The position numbers and the translations under genes are program-made. A model generated the notes under the pieces. The model was not told where the DNA came from. It saw only the letters and a list, made by a program, of their open reading frames with translations, and did no database searches. This document shows positions 51,631 through 60,843 of a stretch of 60,958 nucleotides of DNA, piece by piece. Position 1 is the first letter of the stretch, and each line of letters begins with the position of its first letter. Source of the DNA: Prevotellaceae bacterium. GTDB taxonomy: Bacteria > Bacteroidota > Bacteroidia > Bacteroidales > UBA932. The stretch lies in contig JAISFN010000111.1 of the NCBI GenBank assembly GCA_031263585.1, forward strand, positions 1 to 60,958, written 5' to 3'.

Positions 51631-53091
51631 ATGATGACAAAACAGCAGTACATTGAAAGCCTCCGCAAATTAAATCTGAAAGTTTATTTTATGGGAGAAT
51701 TGATTGAGAATCCCGTTGACCATCCCATGATTCGTCCGTCCATGAATTCAGTTGCCATGACTTACGAACTTGCCGAAAAAAAAGAATATAAGGATACAAT
51801 GACCGCAATATCTAATCTGACAGGTAAAACCATTAACCGTTTTTGCCATCTCCATCAAAATTCGAATGACTTGGTAAAAAAAGTGAAAATGCAACGTTTA
51901 TTAGGTCAAAAAACAGCTGCATGTTTCCAGCGATGTGTGGGAATGGATGCTTTTAACGCAATATTCTCCACAACTTACGAAATGGATAAACAACTGGGAA
52001 GCGAATATCATAAGCGTTTTACCGAATATATGAAGTTTGTACAGGATAATGACCTTACCGTTGACGGGGCAATGACCGACCCTAAAGGAGACCGATCATT
52101 ATCCCCATCAAAACAGGAAGACCCCGATTTGTATCTGCATATTGTTGAAGTCAAAGAAAACGGTATTGTTGTTAGGGGAGCCAAAGCCCACCAAACAGGA
52201 GCTGTTAACTCGCACGAACATTTGATAATGCCTACCGTAGCAATGAAAGAAGAAGATAGGGATTATGCCGTATCGTTCGCTGTTCCGTCAGATGCCGAAG
52301 GCGTTATTATGATATACGGAAGGCAATCGTGCGACACCCGTAAATTAGAGGAAGGCGCCGACATGGATTTGGGAAACGCTCAATTCGGCGGGCATGAAGC
52401 TTTGGTTATATTCGACGATGTTTTTGTTCCGAACGAAAGAGTATTTATGTGTAAAGAGTATGAATTTGCCGGAATGATGGTAGAACGTTTTGCAGGATAT
52501 CACAGGCAATCGTACGGAGGCTGCAAGGTTGGCGTGGGTGACGTTTTGATTGGCGCTGCCGCTTTAGCTGCTGATTATAATGGCGTACCCAAGGCAAATC
52601 ATATCAAAAACAAACTTATTGAAATGATGCACTTGAATGAAACCTTATACGCTTGCGGTATTGCCTGCTCAGCCGAAGGCGAAAAAATGCCCGCCGGAAA
52701 TTATCAGATAAACCTGTTGTTGGCAAATGTTTGCAAGCAAAATGTTACGCGTTTTCCTTACGAAATAGCCCGGCTTGCCGAAGACATTGCCGGAGGGATA
52801 ATGGTTACCATGCCTTCGGAACAAGATCTCCGCAGCAAAGAAATCGGGCATTATGTGGATAAATACCTGAAAGGAGCCAAAAATATATCTACTGAAAATA
52901 GGATGCGCGTGTTGCGTTTAATTGAAAATATAACGTTAGGCGCTGCTGCCGTAGGTTATCGTACCGAGTCGATGCACGGAGCTGGTTCCCCACAGGCACA
53001 ACGTGTTATGATTGCCCGGCAGGGCGACCTTGAAAGCAAGAAGAAAATGGCTAAAGAAATTGCCCGTATTGATGAAAGCCAAAACAAGTAA
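51631..53091 (+). CDS. abfD: 4-hydroxybutyryl-CoA dehydratase / vinylacetyl-CoA isomerase
   Basis: 486 residues (or 485 from the second ATG). It converts 4-hydroxybutyryl-CoA to crotonyl-CoA by a ketyl-radical mechanism using a [4Fe-4S] cluster and FAD. The unusual ligand set is present: C98 and C102 (ACFQRC), H291 and C298 (HRQSYGGC), one lower than the clostridial C99, C103, H292, C299. HQTGAVNSHEH and MHGAGSPQAQR are also conserved. The enzyme is oxygen sensitive, which points to strict anaerobic life. It overlaps nifU by 20 bases. Confidence 0.95.
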   Translation: MMTKQQYIESLRKLNLKVYFMGELIENPVDHPMIRPSMNSVAMTYELAEKKEYKDTMTAISNLTGKTINRFCHLHQNSNDLVKKVKMQRLLGQKTAACFQRCVGMDAFNAIFSTTYEMDKQLGSEYHKRFTEYMKFVQDNDLTVDGAMTDPKGDRSLSPSKQEDPDLYLHIVEVKENGIVVRGAKAHQTGAVNSHEHLIMPTVAMKEEDRDYAVSFAVPSDAEGVIMIYGRQSCDTRKLEEGADMDLGNAQFGGHEALVIFDDVFVPNERVFMCKEYEFAGMMVERFAGYHRQSYGGCKVGVGDVLIGAAALAADYNGVPKANHIKNKLIEMMHLNETLYACGIACSAEGEKMPAGNYQINLLLANVCKQNVTRFPYEIARLAEDIAGGIMVTMPSEQDLRSKEIGHYVDKYLKGAKNISTENRMRVLRLIENITLGAAAVGYRTESMHGAGSPQAQRVMIARQGDLESKKKMAKEIARIDESQNK

Positions 53092-53383
53092 TTTATTAGA
53101 AAGCTTAACTGAAAAACTTGAAAAAGTAATTGAACAAGAGATACGCCCGACGCTCCGTATGCATAATGGTAATATCCATCTGAAAAACATAGATAACGGT
53201 GATATCAGGCTTGTATTTACCGGGGCATGTAAAACTTGTCCTTCGGCACAGTTAACAATAGAAGATGTGGTAATAAGAATTTTAAAAGAAAAATTTGGCG
53301 ATACTGTAAAAAACGTGTACATGGTTAATGAAACCAATGAGGATATGCTAAGTTTTGCTAAAAAATTACTGAACAAAAAATAG
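53072..53383 (+). CDS. NifU C-terminal-domain protein
   Basis: 103 residues from ATG 53072 (the frame opens at 53012 inside abfD). A single NifU-like domain with the cluster-binding pair in GACKTCPSAQLTIEDVV; the family usually hands over [4Fe-4S] clusters. It overlaps abfD upstream and touches abfT downstream, so it is translationally coupled to the Fe-S dehydratase and may be its dedicated maturation factor. I recall the same gene between abfD and the CoA-transferase gene in Porphyromonas gingivalis. Confidence 0.88.
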   Translation: MKAKTSNLLESLTEKLEKVIEQEIRPTLRMHNGNIHLKNIDNGDIRLVFTGACKTCPSAQLTIEDVVIRILKEKFGDTVKNVYMVNETNEDMLSFAKKLLNKK

Positions 53384-53388
53384 TGATT

Positions 53389-54675
53389 ATGAGTTGGAAA
53401 GAATTATATAAAGACAAAATAACTTCAGCTGGCAAAGCTATACAGGCAATCAAAGATAATGACTATGTAGTTTTTTCTCATGCCGCCGGTGTCCCGCAAG
53501 TAATTGCGAAGGAACTTGTAGCTAAAAAAGAAAACTACCGCAATGTGCACATATATCATATGATAGCTCTTGGCGATGGAGAATATATGCAACCCGAAAC
53601 AGCAAGTCATTTTCGCCATATAACCAATTTTTTAGGAGCCAATTCCCGCCAAGCCGTTGCCGAAAAACGGGCCGATTTTTTCCCTTGCTTCTTTAAAGAT
53701 GTACCGAGGACGTTGGGAGAGGCTTTTCCTGTGAATGTTGCAGTATTACAGGTTTCAACGCCTGATGAAAACGGTTTTTGCAGTTTCGGTGTTTCATGTG
53801 ATTACTCAATAGCCGCAGCAGAAAAAGCAACGGTTATTATTGCTGAAATGAATGATATGATGCCGTATGTTGGCGGAGAGAATAAAATACATGTTTCAAA
53901 ACTGGATTATATTGTGCCGAGTGCAAATCCCCTTTATGAAATATCCCTTCCGAAGATTACAGATACAGAAAGGGAAATAGCTAAACATTGCGCCTCTTTA
54001 ATTGAAGATGGTTCAACGCTACAGCTTGGTATTGGGGCTATTCCTGATGCTGTACTGCTCTTTTTGAAAGATAAAAAAGATTTGGGAATCCATACCGAAA
54101 TGTTTTCCGATGGAGTGATTGACCTGGTTGAAGTAGGCGTAATTACTGGCAAACAAAAAACGTTGCACCCGAATAAGTTGATTGCTACATTCTTAATGGG
54201 AACTAAAAGGTTGTATGATTTTGTTAATCATAACCCTGATGTGGAACTATACCCTGTCGATTATATAAACGACCCCTGGGTAATTGCTAAAAACGACAAA
54301 ATGATATCCATTAATTCATGTATTGAAGTGGATTTAATGGGGCAGGTTGCGTCTGAAACTATTGGCTTGAAACAATTCAGCGGAATAGGCGGGCAGGTTG
54401 ATTACGTACGCGGGGCGGCGCTTTCACGCGGAGGTAAATCAATTATGGCTATGCCCTCGACCGCAGCGAAAGGCAAAGCATCACGCATAGTACCGTTTTT
54501 GGCCGAAGGCGCTGCTGTTACTACTTCACGGAACGATGTCGATTATGTTGTTACCGAGTACGGAATAGCGAAATTGAAAGGAAAAACATTGGAACAACGT
54601 GCGCAAAGCCTTATCGACATTGCTCACCCCGATTTCAGGGAATCGCTACAAGCAGAGTTTAATAAAAGATTTTAG
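53389..54675 (+). CDS. abfT: 4-hydroxybutyrate CoA-transferase
   Basis: 428 residues from ATG 53389 (MSWKELYKDK, the usual start; an earlier ATG at 53383 overlaps the nifU stop). Family I CoA-transferase of the acetyl-CoA hydrolase/transferase fold with QLGIGAIPDAVL, the catalytic Glu in HTEMFSDG, and FSGIGGQVDYVRGA. It moves CoA from acetyl-CoA or butyryl-CoA to 4-hydroxybutyrate, giving the substrate for AbfD. Stop and next start are three bases apart. Confidence 0.93.
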   Translation: MSWKELYKDKITSAGKAIQAIKDNDYVVFSHAAGVPQVIAKELVAKKENYRNVHIYHMIALGDGEYMQPETASHFRHITNFLGANSRQAVAEKRADFFPCFFKDVPRTLGEAFPVNVAVLQVSTPDENGFCSFGVSCDYSIAAAEKATVIIAEMNDMMPYVGGENKIHVSKLDYIVPSANPLYEISLPKITDTEREIAKHCASLIEDGSTLQLGIGAIPDAVLLFLKDKKDLGIHTEMFSDGVIDLVEVGVITGKQKTLHPNKLIATFLMGTKRLYDFVNHNPDVELYPVDYINDPWVIAKNDKMISINSCIEVDLMGQVASETIGLKQFSGIGGQVDYVRGAALSRGGKSIMAMPSTAAKGKASRIVPFLAEGAAVTTSRNDVDYVVTEYGIAKLKGKTLEQRAQSLIDIAHPDFRESLQAEFNKRF

Positions 54676-54678
54676 TAT

Positions 54679-55815
54679 ATGCAATTATTTAAGCTTAAAA
54701 CAAAAATCAACAATTTCGACAGTTTTGCCGATTTTGCCAGCGAGTTTAATCTATCGGCTAAGGATTTGATTATTACTCACGAATTTCTTTACGAACCTTT
54801 TATGAAGGCCTTACAGTTACCTTGCCATTTTGTAATGCAGGAAAAATATGGTAATGGCGAACCGTCGGACGAAATGATGAATAAAATTCTGGCAGATGTT
54901 CGCAAAGTTGATTATGACAGGGTTATAGCCATAGGTGGGGGTACTGTAATTGATATTGCTAAGTTATTTGTATTGAAAGGAGTAGAAAATGTTACAGATG
55001 CTTTTGAGCGGAAAATATCCATAGAAAAGGAGAAGGCATTAGTAATATTACCTACAACTTGTGGTACAGGCAGCGAAGTTACCAATATCTCGATTGCCGA
55101 AATAAAATCAAAACATACTAAAATGGGGCTTGCTGATGAGGCGTTGCTTGCCGACGACGCAGTTATGATTCCTGAATTACTGAAAGGGCTTCCTTATAAA
55201 TTTTATCTCTATAGCGCCATTGATGCTTTGATTCATGCCGCAGAATCGTATGTATCGCCTAAAGCTAACCCTTATACACGCTTATTTTCGAAAGAAGCCA
55301 TACAAATTATTCTGAATATTTTTTCGGAGATAGTGGAAAAAGGTGAAAATTACCGGTTCGGGTGTTTGGAGGATATGCTTATTGCCAGCAATTATGCAGG
55401 CATAGCTTTTGGCAATGCAGGTGTTGGTGCGGTACATGCCCTCTCGTATCCATTAGGCAGTAATTATCACGTACCACATGGCGAAGCTAATTACCAGTTT
55501 TTTACAAATGTTTTCAGGTTATATAATAAAAAACAGCCTGCACGATTAATTCACGAATTGAATACACTATTATTCCAGAATCTAAAGATTTCGAAAAATG
55601 TTTTATATAAGGATGAATTTATTGTTTATGAATTACTTGATACATTGTTAGAAAAACTAATTCCTAAAAACAGTTTGCATGCTTATGGAATGAAGGAGGA
55701 AGACATTGACGGTTTTACAACTAACGTAATTGAGACGCAACAACGTTTGCTGGCTAACAATTATGTGCCATTTACACGCGAAGAAATAAGGGATATATAT
55801 ACATCGTTATATTAG
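54679..55815 (+). CDS. 4hbD: 4-hydroxybutyrate dehydrogenase
   Basis: 378 residues, an iron-type alcohol dehydrogenase. NAD-binding GGGTVIDIAK, LPTTCGTGSEVTN, and the metal-binding set in SAIDALIHAAESY and GAVHALSYPLG..YHVPHGEAN. It reduces succinate semialdehyde to 4-hydroxybutyrate. The assignment to 4-hydroxybutyrate and not another alcohol rests on its place between abfT and sucD as well as overall likeness to the clostridial enzyme. Confidence 0.92.
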   Translation: MQLFKLKTKINNFDSFADFASEFNLSAKDLIITHEFLYEPFMKALQLPCHFVMQEKYGNGEPSDEMMNKILADVRKVDYDRVIAIGGGTVIDIAKLFVLKGVENVTDAFERKISIEKEKALVILPTTCGTGSEVTNISIAEIKSKHTKMGLADEALLADDAVMIPELLKGLPYKFYLYSAIDALIHAAESYVSPKANPYTRLFSKEAIQIILNIFSEIVEKGENYRFGCLEDMLIASNYAGIAFGNAGVGAVHALSYPLGSNYHVPHGEANYQFFTNVFRLYNKKQPARLIHELNTLLFQNLKISKNVLYKDEFIVYELLDTLLEKLIPKNSLHAYGMKEEDIDGFTTNVIETQQRLLANNYVPFTREEIRDIYTSLY

Positions 55816-56222
55816 AGTTTATATAAACTAAAAGTATAGGAACAAAATAGCTCTACTTCCCCCTCTGAGTAGAGAAGGGAAGTAGACCAAGTAAGGTGGA
55901 AAATTTTAATACGATTATATACATCAATATGTGATTCAGAGAAGATAATACTCATTTGTTATTTTGAATGAAGCGTAAGCGAAATGAAGAATCTCAGAGT
56001 CGGCAGTTAGTTATAAAATGAAATCCTTCACAAACGTTCAAAACAATAACATGCATCTTTCTATCTGCTATATACCAGCAAATTAAATTCTTTCAGCCGC
56101 TCACAAGTTTAACCCCTTTTCCAGAGGGGTTGGGAGGGCTGTTCTTTAAATCTTTGTTCAGTATAATCTGTATTGACCATTTAAATAATTAATTAACAAA
56201 CATATAAAAATTTAAAACAAAA
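55816..56222. other. 407-base gap between 4hbD and sucD
   Basis: No gene. It contains decayed repeat-like sequence: CTACTTCCCCCTCTGAGTAG and AAGGGAAGTAG near 55850, GAATGAAGCGTAAGCGAAATG near 55965, and CCAGAGGGGTTGGGAGGG near 56120. No riboswitch copy and no strong TAnnTTTG box is seen, so sucD either is read through from the operon or has a weak promoter of its own. Confidence 0.4.
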
Positions 56223-57581
56223 ATGAAAGAGGTAAGTGAAATGGTAGAAAAAGCCCGTAAAGCTCAGGCTATTTACGAGGCTCATTTCGATCAGGATGAT
56301 GTTGATGCAGTAATAAAATTAGCTGCACGCGCTATTTTCAATAATGCTGAAGAATTGGCCAAATTAACCATTGAAGAAACCGAAATGGGCGTTTACGAAG
56401 ATAAGGTTTCTAAAAATAAAAATAAATCGAAAGGCGTATGGAATAATCTTAAGGGTAAAAAATCAATGGGTATCCTTAGTATTGATGAGCATACAGGTTT
56501 GATTGAAATTGCTAAACCTATCGGAGTTGTTGCCGGGATTACCCCAATGACAAACCCAGTGGTTACGCCTATGTCAAAAATTATTTTTGCCTTAAAAACA
56601 CGGAATGCGATTATTATATCTCCACATCCAAGAGCTAAGAAGTGTTCGTCGTTGGCTGTGAAAAAGATACTGGAAGCTATTGCCCCGATGGAAGTACCCG
56701 ACGGAATGGTGCAGGTTATCGAGGAACCTACACTGGAAAAAACACAAGCATTAATGGTTGCATGCGATGTTGTTGTTGCTACCGGTGGAATGCCGATGGT
56801 TAAATCGGCCTATTCGTCAGGGAAACCGTCATTCGGCGTGGGTGCAGGCAATGTACAGGTAATCCTCGACCGGAATATCGATTACGAGTTGGCAGCCGGA
56901 AAAATTGTTACCGGACGCTCGTTCGACAACGGTATCATTTGCTCCGGAGAGCAAAGCTTTATTTATCCAAAGGAAAATAAAGAGGAAGTTTTTTTGGCAT
57001 TTCGTAAAAAAGGAACATATATTGCTACTGAAGAAGAAAGGGAAAAAATTATCAATACCATTTTTGAAGACGGACATACAGCTCGCGATGTTGTGGGACA
57101 AACAGCAAAATTCATCGCTCAAAAAGCCAGAATTACAGTACCGGATAATACACGGGTTATTGTTGTCGAAGCGCGCGGCGCAGGGGAAAAGGATCCTATT
57201 TCAAAAGAAAAAATGTGCCCGGTAATGGCGGCATTCCCATATCAATATTTTGACGAAGCGTTAGAAATTGCTAAAACCAATCTTGCTTTAGAAGGAAGCG
57301 GACACACAGCCGGCATACACTCCAACAACCAGGCAAACATTATTAAAGCCGGGACAGAGTTGTCGGTTGCACGCCTTATTGTAAATGCTATTTGCGCTAC
57401 AACGGCAGGAGGATCTATCCAAAACGGGTTGCCTGTTACAAATACATTAGGTTGTGGTAGTTGGGGAAATAATTCGATCTCGGAAAATTTCACTTATAAG
57501 CATCTTTTAAATATTACCCGTATTGCTCCTCTATCAGCCCGTATTTATATTCCCAGCGACGAAGAAATATGGAATCAATAA
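56223..57581 (+). CDS. sucD: succinate-semialdehyde dehydrogenase, CoA-acylating
   Basis: 452 residues of the aldehyde dehydrogenase superfamily, CoA-dependent group. It has PIGVVAGITPMTNPVVTPMSK, SPHPRAKKCS, the catalytic Cys in NGIICSGEQSF, and GHTAGIHSNN. It reduces succinyl-CoA to succinate semialdehyde and so is the entry step of the 4-hydroxybutyrate branch. Its substrate call is supported by position after 4hbD. The gap of 407 bases and the lack of its own riboswitch leave its regulation open. Confidence 0.93.
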   Translation: MKEVSEMVEKARKAQAIYEAHFDQDDVDAVIKLAARAIFNNAEELAKLTIEETEMGVYEDKVSKNKNKSKGVWNNLKGKKSMGILSIDEHTGLIEIAKPIGVVAGITPMTNPVVTPMSKIIFALKTRNAIIISPHPRAKKCSSLAVKKILEAIAPMEVPDGMVQVIEEPTLEKTQALMVACDVVVATGGMPMVKSAYSSGKPSFGVGAGNVQVILDRNIDYELAAGKIVTGRSFDNGIICSGEQSFIYPKENKEEVFLAFRKKGTYIATEEEREKIINTIFEDGHTARDVVGQTAKFIAQKARITVPDNTRVIVVEARGAGEKDPISKEKMCPVMAAFPYQYFDEALEIAKTNLALEGSGHTAGIHSNNQANIIKAGTELSVARLIVNAICATTAGGSIQNGLPVTNTLGCGSWGNNSISENFTYKHLLNITRIAPLSARIYIPSDEEIWNQ

Positions 57582-57593
57582 ATATGGAAAGAA

Positions 57594-58073
57594 AAAAAGT
57601 TTTTATTGTAACGGCAAAATGCACGCCCATTGGAAAATTTATGGGTACGCTTGCTAACTATACTCCCGCATTACCGGGAGTATAGTCGTTAAAAATATTC
57701 TAGACGAAACCGGAATAAATCCTGCACAAATAATAAATGAGCTTATCGGAGCTAATGTTTTGTGGCAAGGCAAAACAAAATCTTATACGTTAGGTAGCAA
57801 TTAATGCAAGTATTCCGGCAGGAGCGCCTGCTTATGGAATCAATATGGTGTGTGGAAGCGGAATGAAAGCGATAATGAATGTTTATGCAGATATTATTGC
57901 CGGTGAAGCCAAATTGGTATTGGTAGGCGATACCAAAATAATGTCAAACGCTGGTTTTGTTATGGGAGGAGAAATACGCAAAGGTCACAAAATGTTAATT
58001 TGCAAGCAATTGACCATATAGCGCCGGATGCTTTGATGGATGCGTTTCAGGCTTACTATATGGATGTTACAAT
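57594..58073 (+). pseudogene. acetyl-CoA acetyltransferase (thiolase), broken
   Basis: Starts 12 bases after sucD as MERKKVFIVTAKCTPIGKF, continues with a TAG after ALPGV near 57687, and in shifted frames KNILDETGINPAQI, IPAGAPAYGINMVCGSGMKA (the catalytic Cys region), IIAGEAKLVLVGDTKIMSNAGF and DALMDAFQAYYMDVT. The C-terminal half is missing and is replaced by an IS1-like remnant. A former role in making acetoacetyl-CoA, the other route into crotonyl-CoA, is likely; it is lost here. Confidence 0.8.
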
Positions 58074-58560
58074 TTCGCCTGTTTCTCTTTGGTAGGCGTA
58101 GATGAGCCAAACCCTGGTGCTCTTCTTCCCCTCATATGTCCAAAACTCATCTACTTCCAAACAATCATAATACGGCTGCCTAGGCTGGAGCATAGCAATA
58201 CCGGCAATAGTTTTTTGATATTAATACCCTCTATTTCAGTGATATTTATGATGTATATGCCGCGGACAAGCGGCAATAAGATCTTTTGTGTCGGGGAAGA
58301 ATGACAGCCTTTGTAATCCAATGCATGGTCGCCGATAAATGGCCGTCTACATTTCTTGCACAAATAATTTTGCATCCCATACGATTTCTTGCCATTCCTT
58401 TTTATCTTTGTGCTTTGGCAATCGGGGCAATGGAGCGTATTTTTATTTGCATTTACAAAAATATCAATTCATCACTGATTGCCAAATATTTACAGCAGCA
58501 CGCTTTTTACGTCACTACCAAATTTAATTTAGCTTGTCCGTTGCAACTTTTTTCGCCCGC
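58074..58560 (-). mobile_element. IS1-family remnant interrupting the thiolase gene
   Basis: Minus strand: HCPDCQSTKIKRNGKKSYG and NYLCKKCRRPFIGDHALDYKG (zinc ribbon), ILLPLVRG..ITEIEGINIKKLL (helix-turn-helix), and in another frame YYDCLEVDEFWTYEGKKSTR and VWLIYAYQRETGEIV, ending at the thiolase junction. It has frameshifts and lacks the catalytic end. It differs in sequence from the IS1-type element at 15839. Confidence 0.75.
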
Positions 58561-58592
58561 TTACAGTCTAATGGAAAACAAAATTTATAAGC

Positions 58593-58985
58593 ATGGAAAA
58601 TTTTATATCAACCCTAGCAATTATCGTATTCTTTGGAACACCTATTATTATTGTGTGGCTTTGGCTCCGATTCGTATCCCAAAGAGAAAAATCAAGAAAT
58701 CAATTGATAGAAAAAGCTCTTGAATTGAATAAGGATATTAATTCGGAACTTTTTCTTAGACCTAAAAAGGACGCTAGCGTCATAAACCGGCGGCTGTTAG
58801 TCAGTGGAATTTCACTGGTTTGTTTCGGACTCGCCGCGTTTACCGTATTACTTGTATTAACGAACATATCCTATGCTTCGTTTGCGTTTTTATTGCTGTT
58901 CCCCGGTTTGGGTTTTTTAATAGCTCATCGGCTAATTGCAAAAGATTTGAAGAAGGGGCAAGCGGGTGGACAAAGGAGCTTTTGA
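58593..58985 (+). CDS. DUF6249-like membrane protein
   Basis: 130 residues with an N-terminal helix (~6-27), a charged middle, and two further helices (~70-90, 95-115). It resembles the DUF6249 proteins that precede ECF sigma factors in Bacteroidota; no function is known. Its stop lies 20 bases inside the sigma factor gene, so the two are co-translated. Confidence 0.65.
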   Translation: MENFISTLAIIVFFGTPIIIVWLWLRFVSQREKSRNQLIEKALELNKDINSELFLRPKKDASVINRRLLVSGISLVCFGLAAFTVLLVLTNISYASFAFLLLFPGLGFLIAHRLIAKDLKKGQAGGQRSF

Positions 58986-59469
58986 ACAGTTTATAAAGCT
59001 GCAGCACGAGCCATTGCGCAGATTCTTACTGAACCTTTGTGCAGGCAACCAAGCAATGGCCGACGACATAGCGCAGGAGGCTTTTATAAAGTGCTGGCTC
59101 AACATAGGGGCGTTTGAAGGCAGAGCTAAAATATCTACATGGCTGTTCAAAATCGCCTATAACTGTTTTTACGATTATGTTAAACAGGAGCAAAAACACA
59201 GATTGGAATCCATCGGCAACTATGAGTTTTGTTTGAAGGATGTTGAAAAAGAAGATAAAACTGAAGTATCGCAAGCGCTGTATCAAGCGCTGTCAAAGTT
59301 AAAATATCAAGAACGGGTGGTGTCGCTGCTGTTTTATATGGAAGATAAAAGCTTGAAGGAAATAGCGGCTATTAGCAAAACCCCTGTCAATACGGTGAAA
59401 TCGCACCTGCGTAGGGCTAAACTACAACTTAAAAAATATCTGGAGGAAACAGGATATGAAAAAAGATAG
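58966..59469 (+). CDS. ECF-type RNA polymerase sigma factor
   Basis: 167 residues. Region 2 contains DDIAQEAFIKCWLNIGAFEGRAKISTWLFKIAYNCFYDYVKQ (about 33-74), and region 4 contains LSKLKYQERVVSLLFYMEDKSLKEIAAISKTPVNTVKSHLRRAK (about 108-151). It directs polymerase to a small regulon, probably its own operon. It overlaps both neighbours; the downstream membrane protein overlapping by 14 bases is the likely anti-sigma partner. Confidence 0.93.
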   Translation: MDKGAFEQFIKLQHEPLRRFLLNLCAGNQAMADDIAQEAFIKCWLNIGAFEGRAKISTWLFKIAYNCFYDYVKQEQKHRLESIGNYEFCLKDVEKEDKTEVSQALYQALSKLKYQERVVSLLFYMEDKSLKEIAAISKTPVNTVKSHLRRAKLQLKKYLEETGYEKR

Positions 59470-59791
59470 CGTGAGAGATTTTATGAAAGCTCAGCGGCAA
59501 AAAATAGATGATGATGGGTTCACGGCAAAACTTGCGGCACGACTTGAATATTATCCTGTTCCCCAAAAGGCGAACAGAAAATCATTCTATATAGCGCTCA
59601 TTGCCCCCGCATTTTTCTTATTAGCCGTGTTGGCTATAGCGTTATTGGACGGTTGGGACATCCTTATTGTCCACTTGAAAAATAATCCGTTTGACGGACT
59701 AAACATACTATGGCCTGCGTTAGCATCTTTGACGCTATTATTATCATCAGGGCTAACTATACTAGCTATAAATTGGAAAGAAACTTATTAA
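59456..59791 (+). CDS. putative anti-sigma-like membrane protein
   Basis: 111 residues. The cytoplasmic N-terminal ~42 residues (VRDFMKAQRQKIDDDGFTAKLAARL) are followed by two membrane helices (~43-65, 82-103). The arrangement, overlap with the sigma gene and size fit the short anti-sigma-like proteins next to ECF factors in Bacteroidota. There is no zinc anti-sigma motif, so the role is inferred from position. Confidence 0.65.
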   Translation: MKKDSVRDFMKAQRQKIDDDGFTAKLAARLEYYPVPQKANRKSFYIALIAPAFFLLAVLAIALLDGWDILIVHLKNNPFDGLNILWPALASLTLLLSSGLTILAINWKETY

Positions 59792-59802
59792 CACGTTTTA
59801 GT

Positions 59803-60768
59803 ATGAAAAAAAAATATTTTGCATTATTGCTGTTCGACGTCTTTGTAAGCGCCTCCCTTTTTGCCCAGGAGAAGAAACACTATGAATTTATGCAGTCCTA
59901 TGATTTTCCTGTGGCAAGCATTCAAAAAGTAAATGCCCGCCTATCGTGGGGGAATATTATTATGCAGGGGAACAGCGCCGACGAAACGAAAGTAGAACTC
60001 TTTCTTTGCCAAATCGATGACGGCGAAGCTCAATGGCCGAAAGAAAAAATGCAGGAAGAATTCAATAAGCACTGCTCATTGGACGTCAAGGTAGAGAATG
60101 GAATATTAAACGTCTACTTAAAACAAAAAAAACAATGGTCATGGAAAAAATTTTATACATTTAGAATATCGAGACCAGAGCTATTCATCATCGTTAAAGT
60201 GAACACGAATAGAAAGGCGGACATACAGCTCAACACCGATGGCGGCGAGATAAAAATAGAGAAAACTACTGGTAATTTAGCGGCTTTAACGGAGTACGGA
60301 AATATTAAAGCATCGGATTGTAGTGGAGAAATTTCGCTTACTGCGGAACATGGTAGTATAATATTAGATAAAATTGACGGAAATCTAAAGGCCTACACTG
60401 ACCATGGCTATATTAAGGGAAGCGATTGCAAGGGGACCTTGTTATTCGACACAGACCACGGCAATATAAAGTTAATCAACATTGTCGGCAGTATGGAAGC
60501 TAAAGCTCAAAATGGAAATATTTCTGCCGATATAGCAGCGGCTACAGATCAGGTAAAGTTGTCAAGCTATGATGGGGATGTTTCGCTTACATTGCCTAAA
60601 GAAAAGGGGTACAAGGTAAAAATTAAGGCGGAGAGGATTGACTTAAAAAAAGAGGGAGTACTTTTCAACGGTTTCGCTACCACTAAAAGTGTGGAAGGCG
60701 TCATCAATGAGGGGGGAGCGCCAGTGATAGTTCATGCAGATAGAATAGTTAAATTAATGTTTAAATAG
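59803..60768 (+). CDS. exported DUF4097-type beta-repeat protein
   Basis: 321 residues from ATG 59803 (MKKKYFALLLFDVFVSASLFAQ, a signal peptide; the frame opens earlier at 59710). The mature part is built of short beta repeats around TDGGEIKIEKTTGNLAALTEYGNIKASDCSG, LTAEHGSIILDKIDGNL and TDHGYIKGSDCKG, typical of DUF4097 putative adhesins with a solenoid fold. It ends the sigma-factor operon and is its probable target. Cell-surface or periplasmic location. Confidence 0.85.
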   Translation: MKKKYFALLLFDVFVSASLFAQEKKHYEFMQSYDFPVASIQKVNARLSWGNIIMQGNSADETKVELFLCQIDDGEAQWPKEKMQEEFNKHCSLDVKVENGILNVYLKQKKQWSWKKFYTFRISRPELFIIVKVNTNRKADIQLNTDGGEIKIEKTTGNLAALTEYGNIKASDCSGEISLTAEHGSIILDKIDGNLKAYTDHGYIKGSDCKGTLLFDTDHGNIKLINIVGSMEAKAQNGNISADIAAATDQVKLSSYDGDVSLTLPKEKGYKVKIKAERIDLKKEGVLFNGFATTKSVEGVINEGGAPVIVHADRIVKLMFK

Positions 60769-60843
60769 ATAATAAAAGAATAATTTCTAAAACTAAAAAT
60801 ATATTTATGAAGTTTGTAAATAGTCATTCCTTAAAAACCCTCT

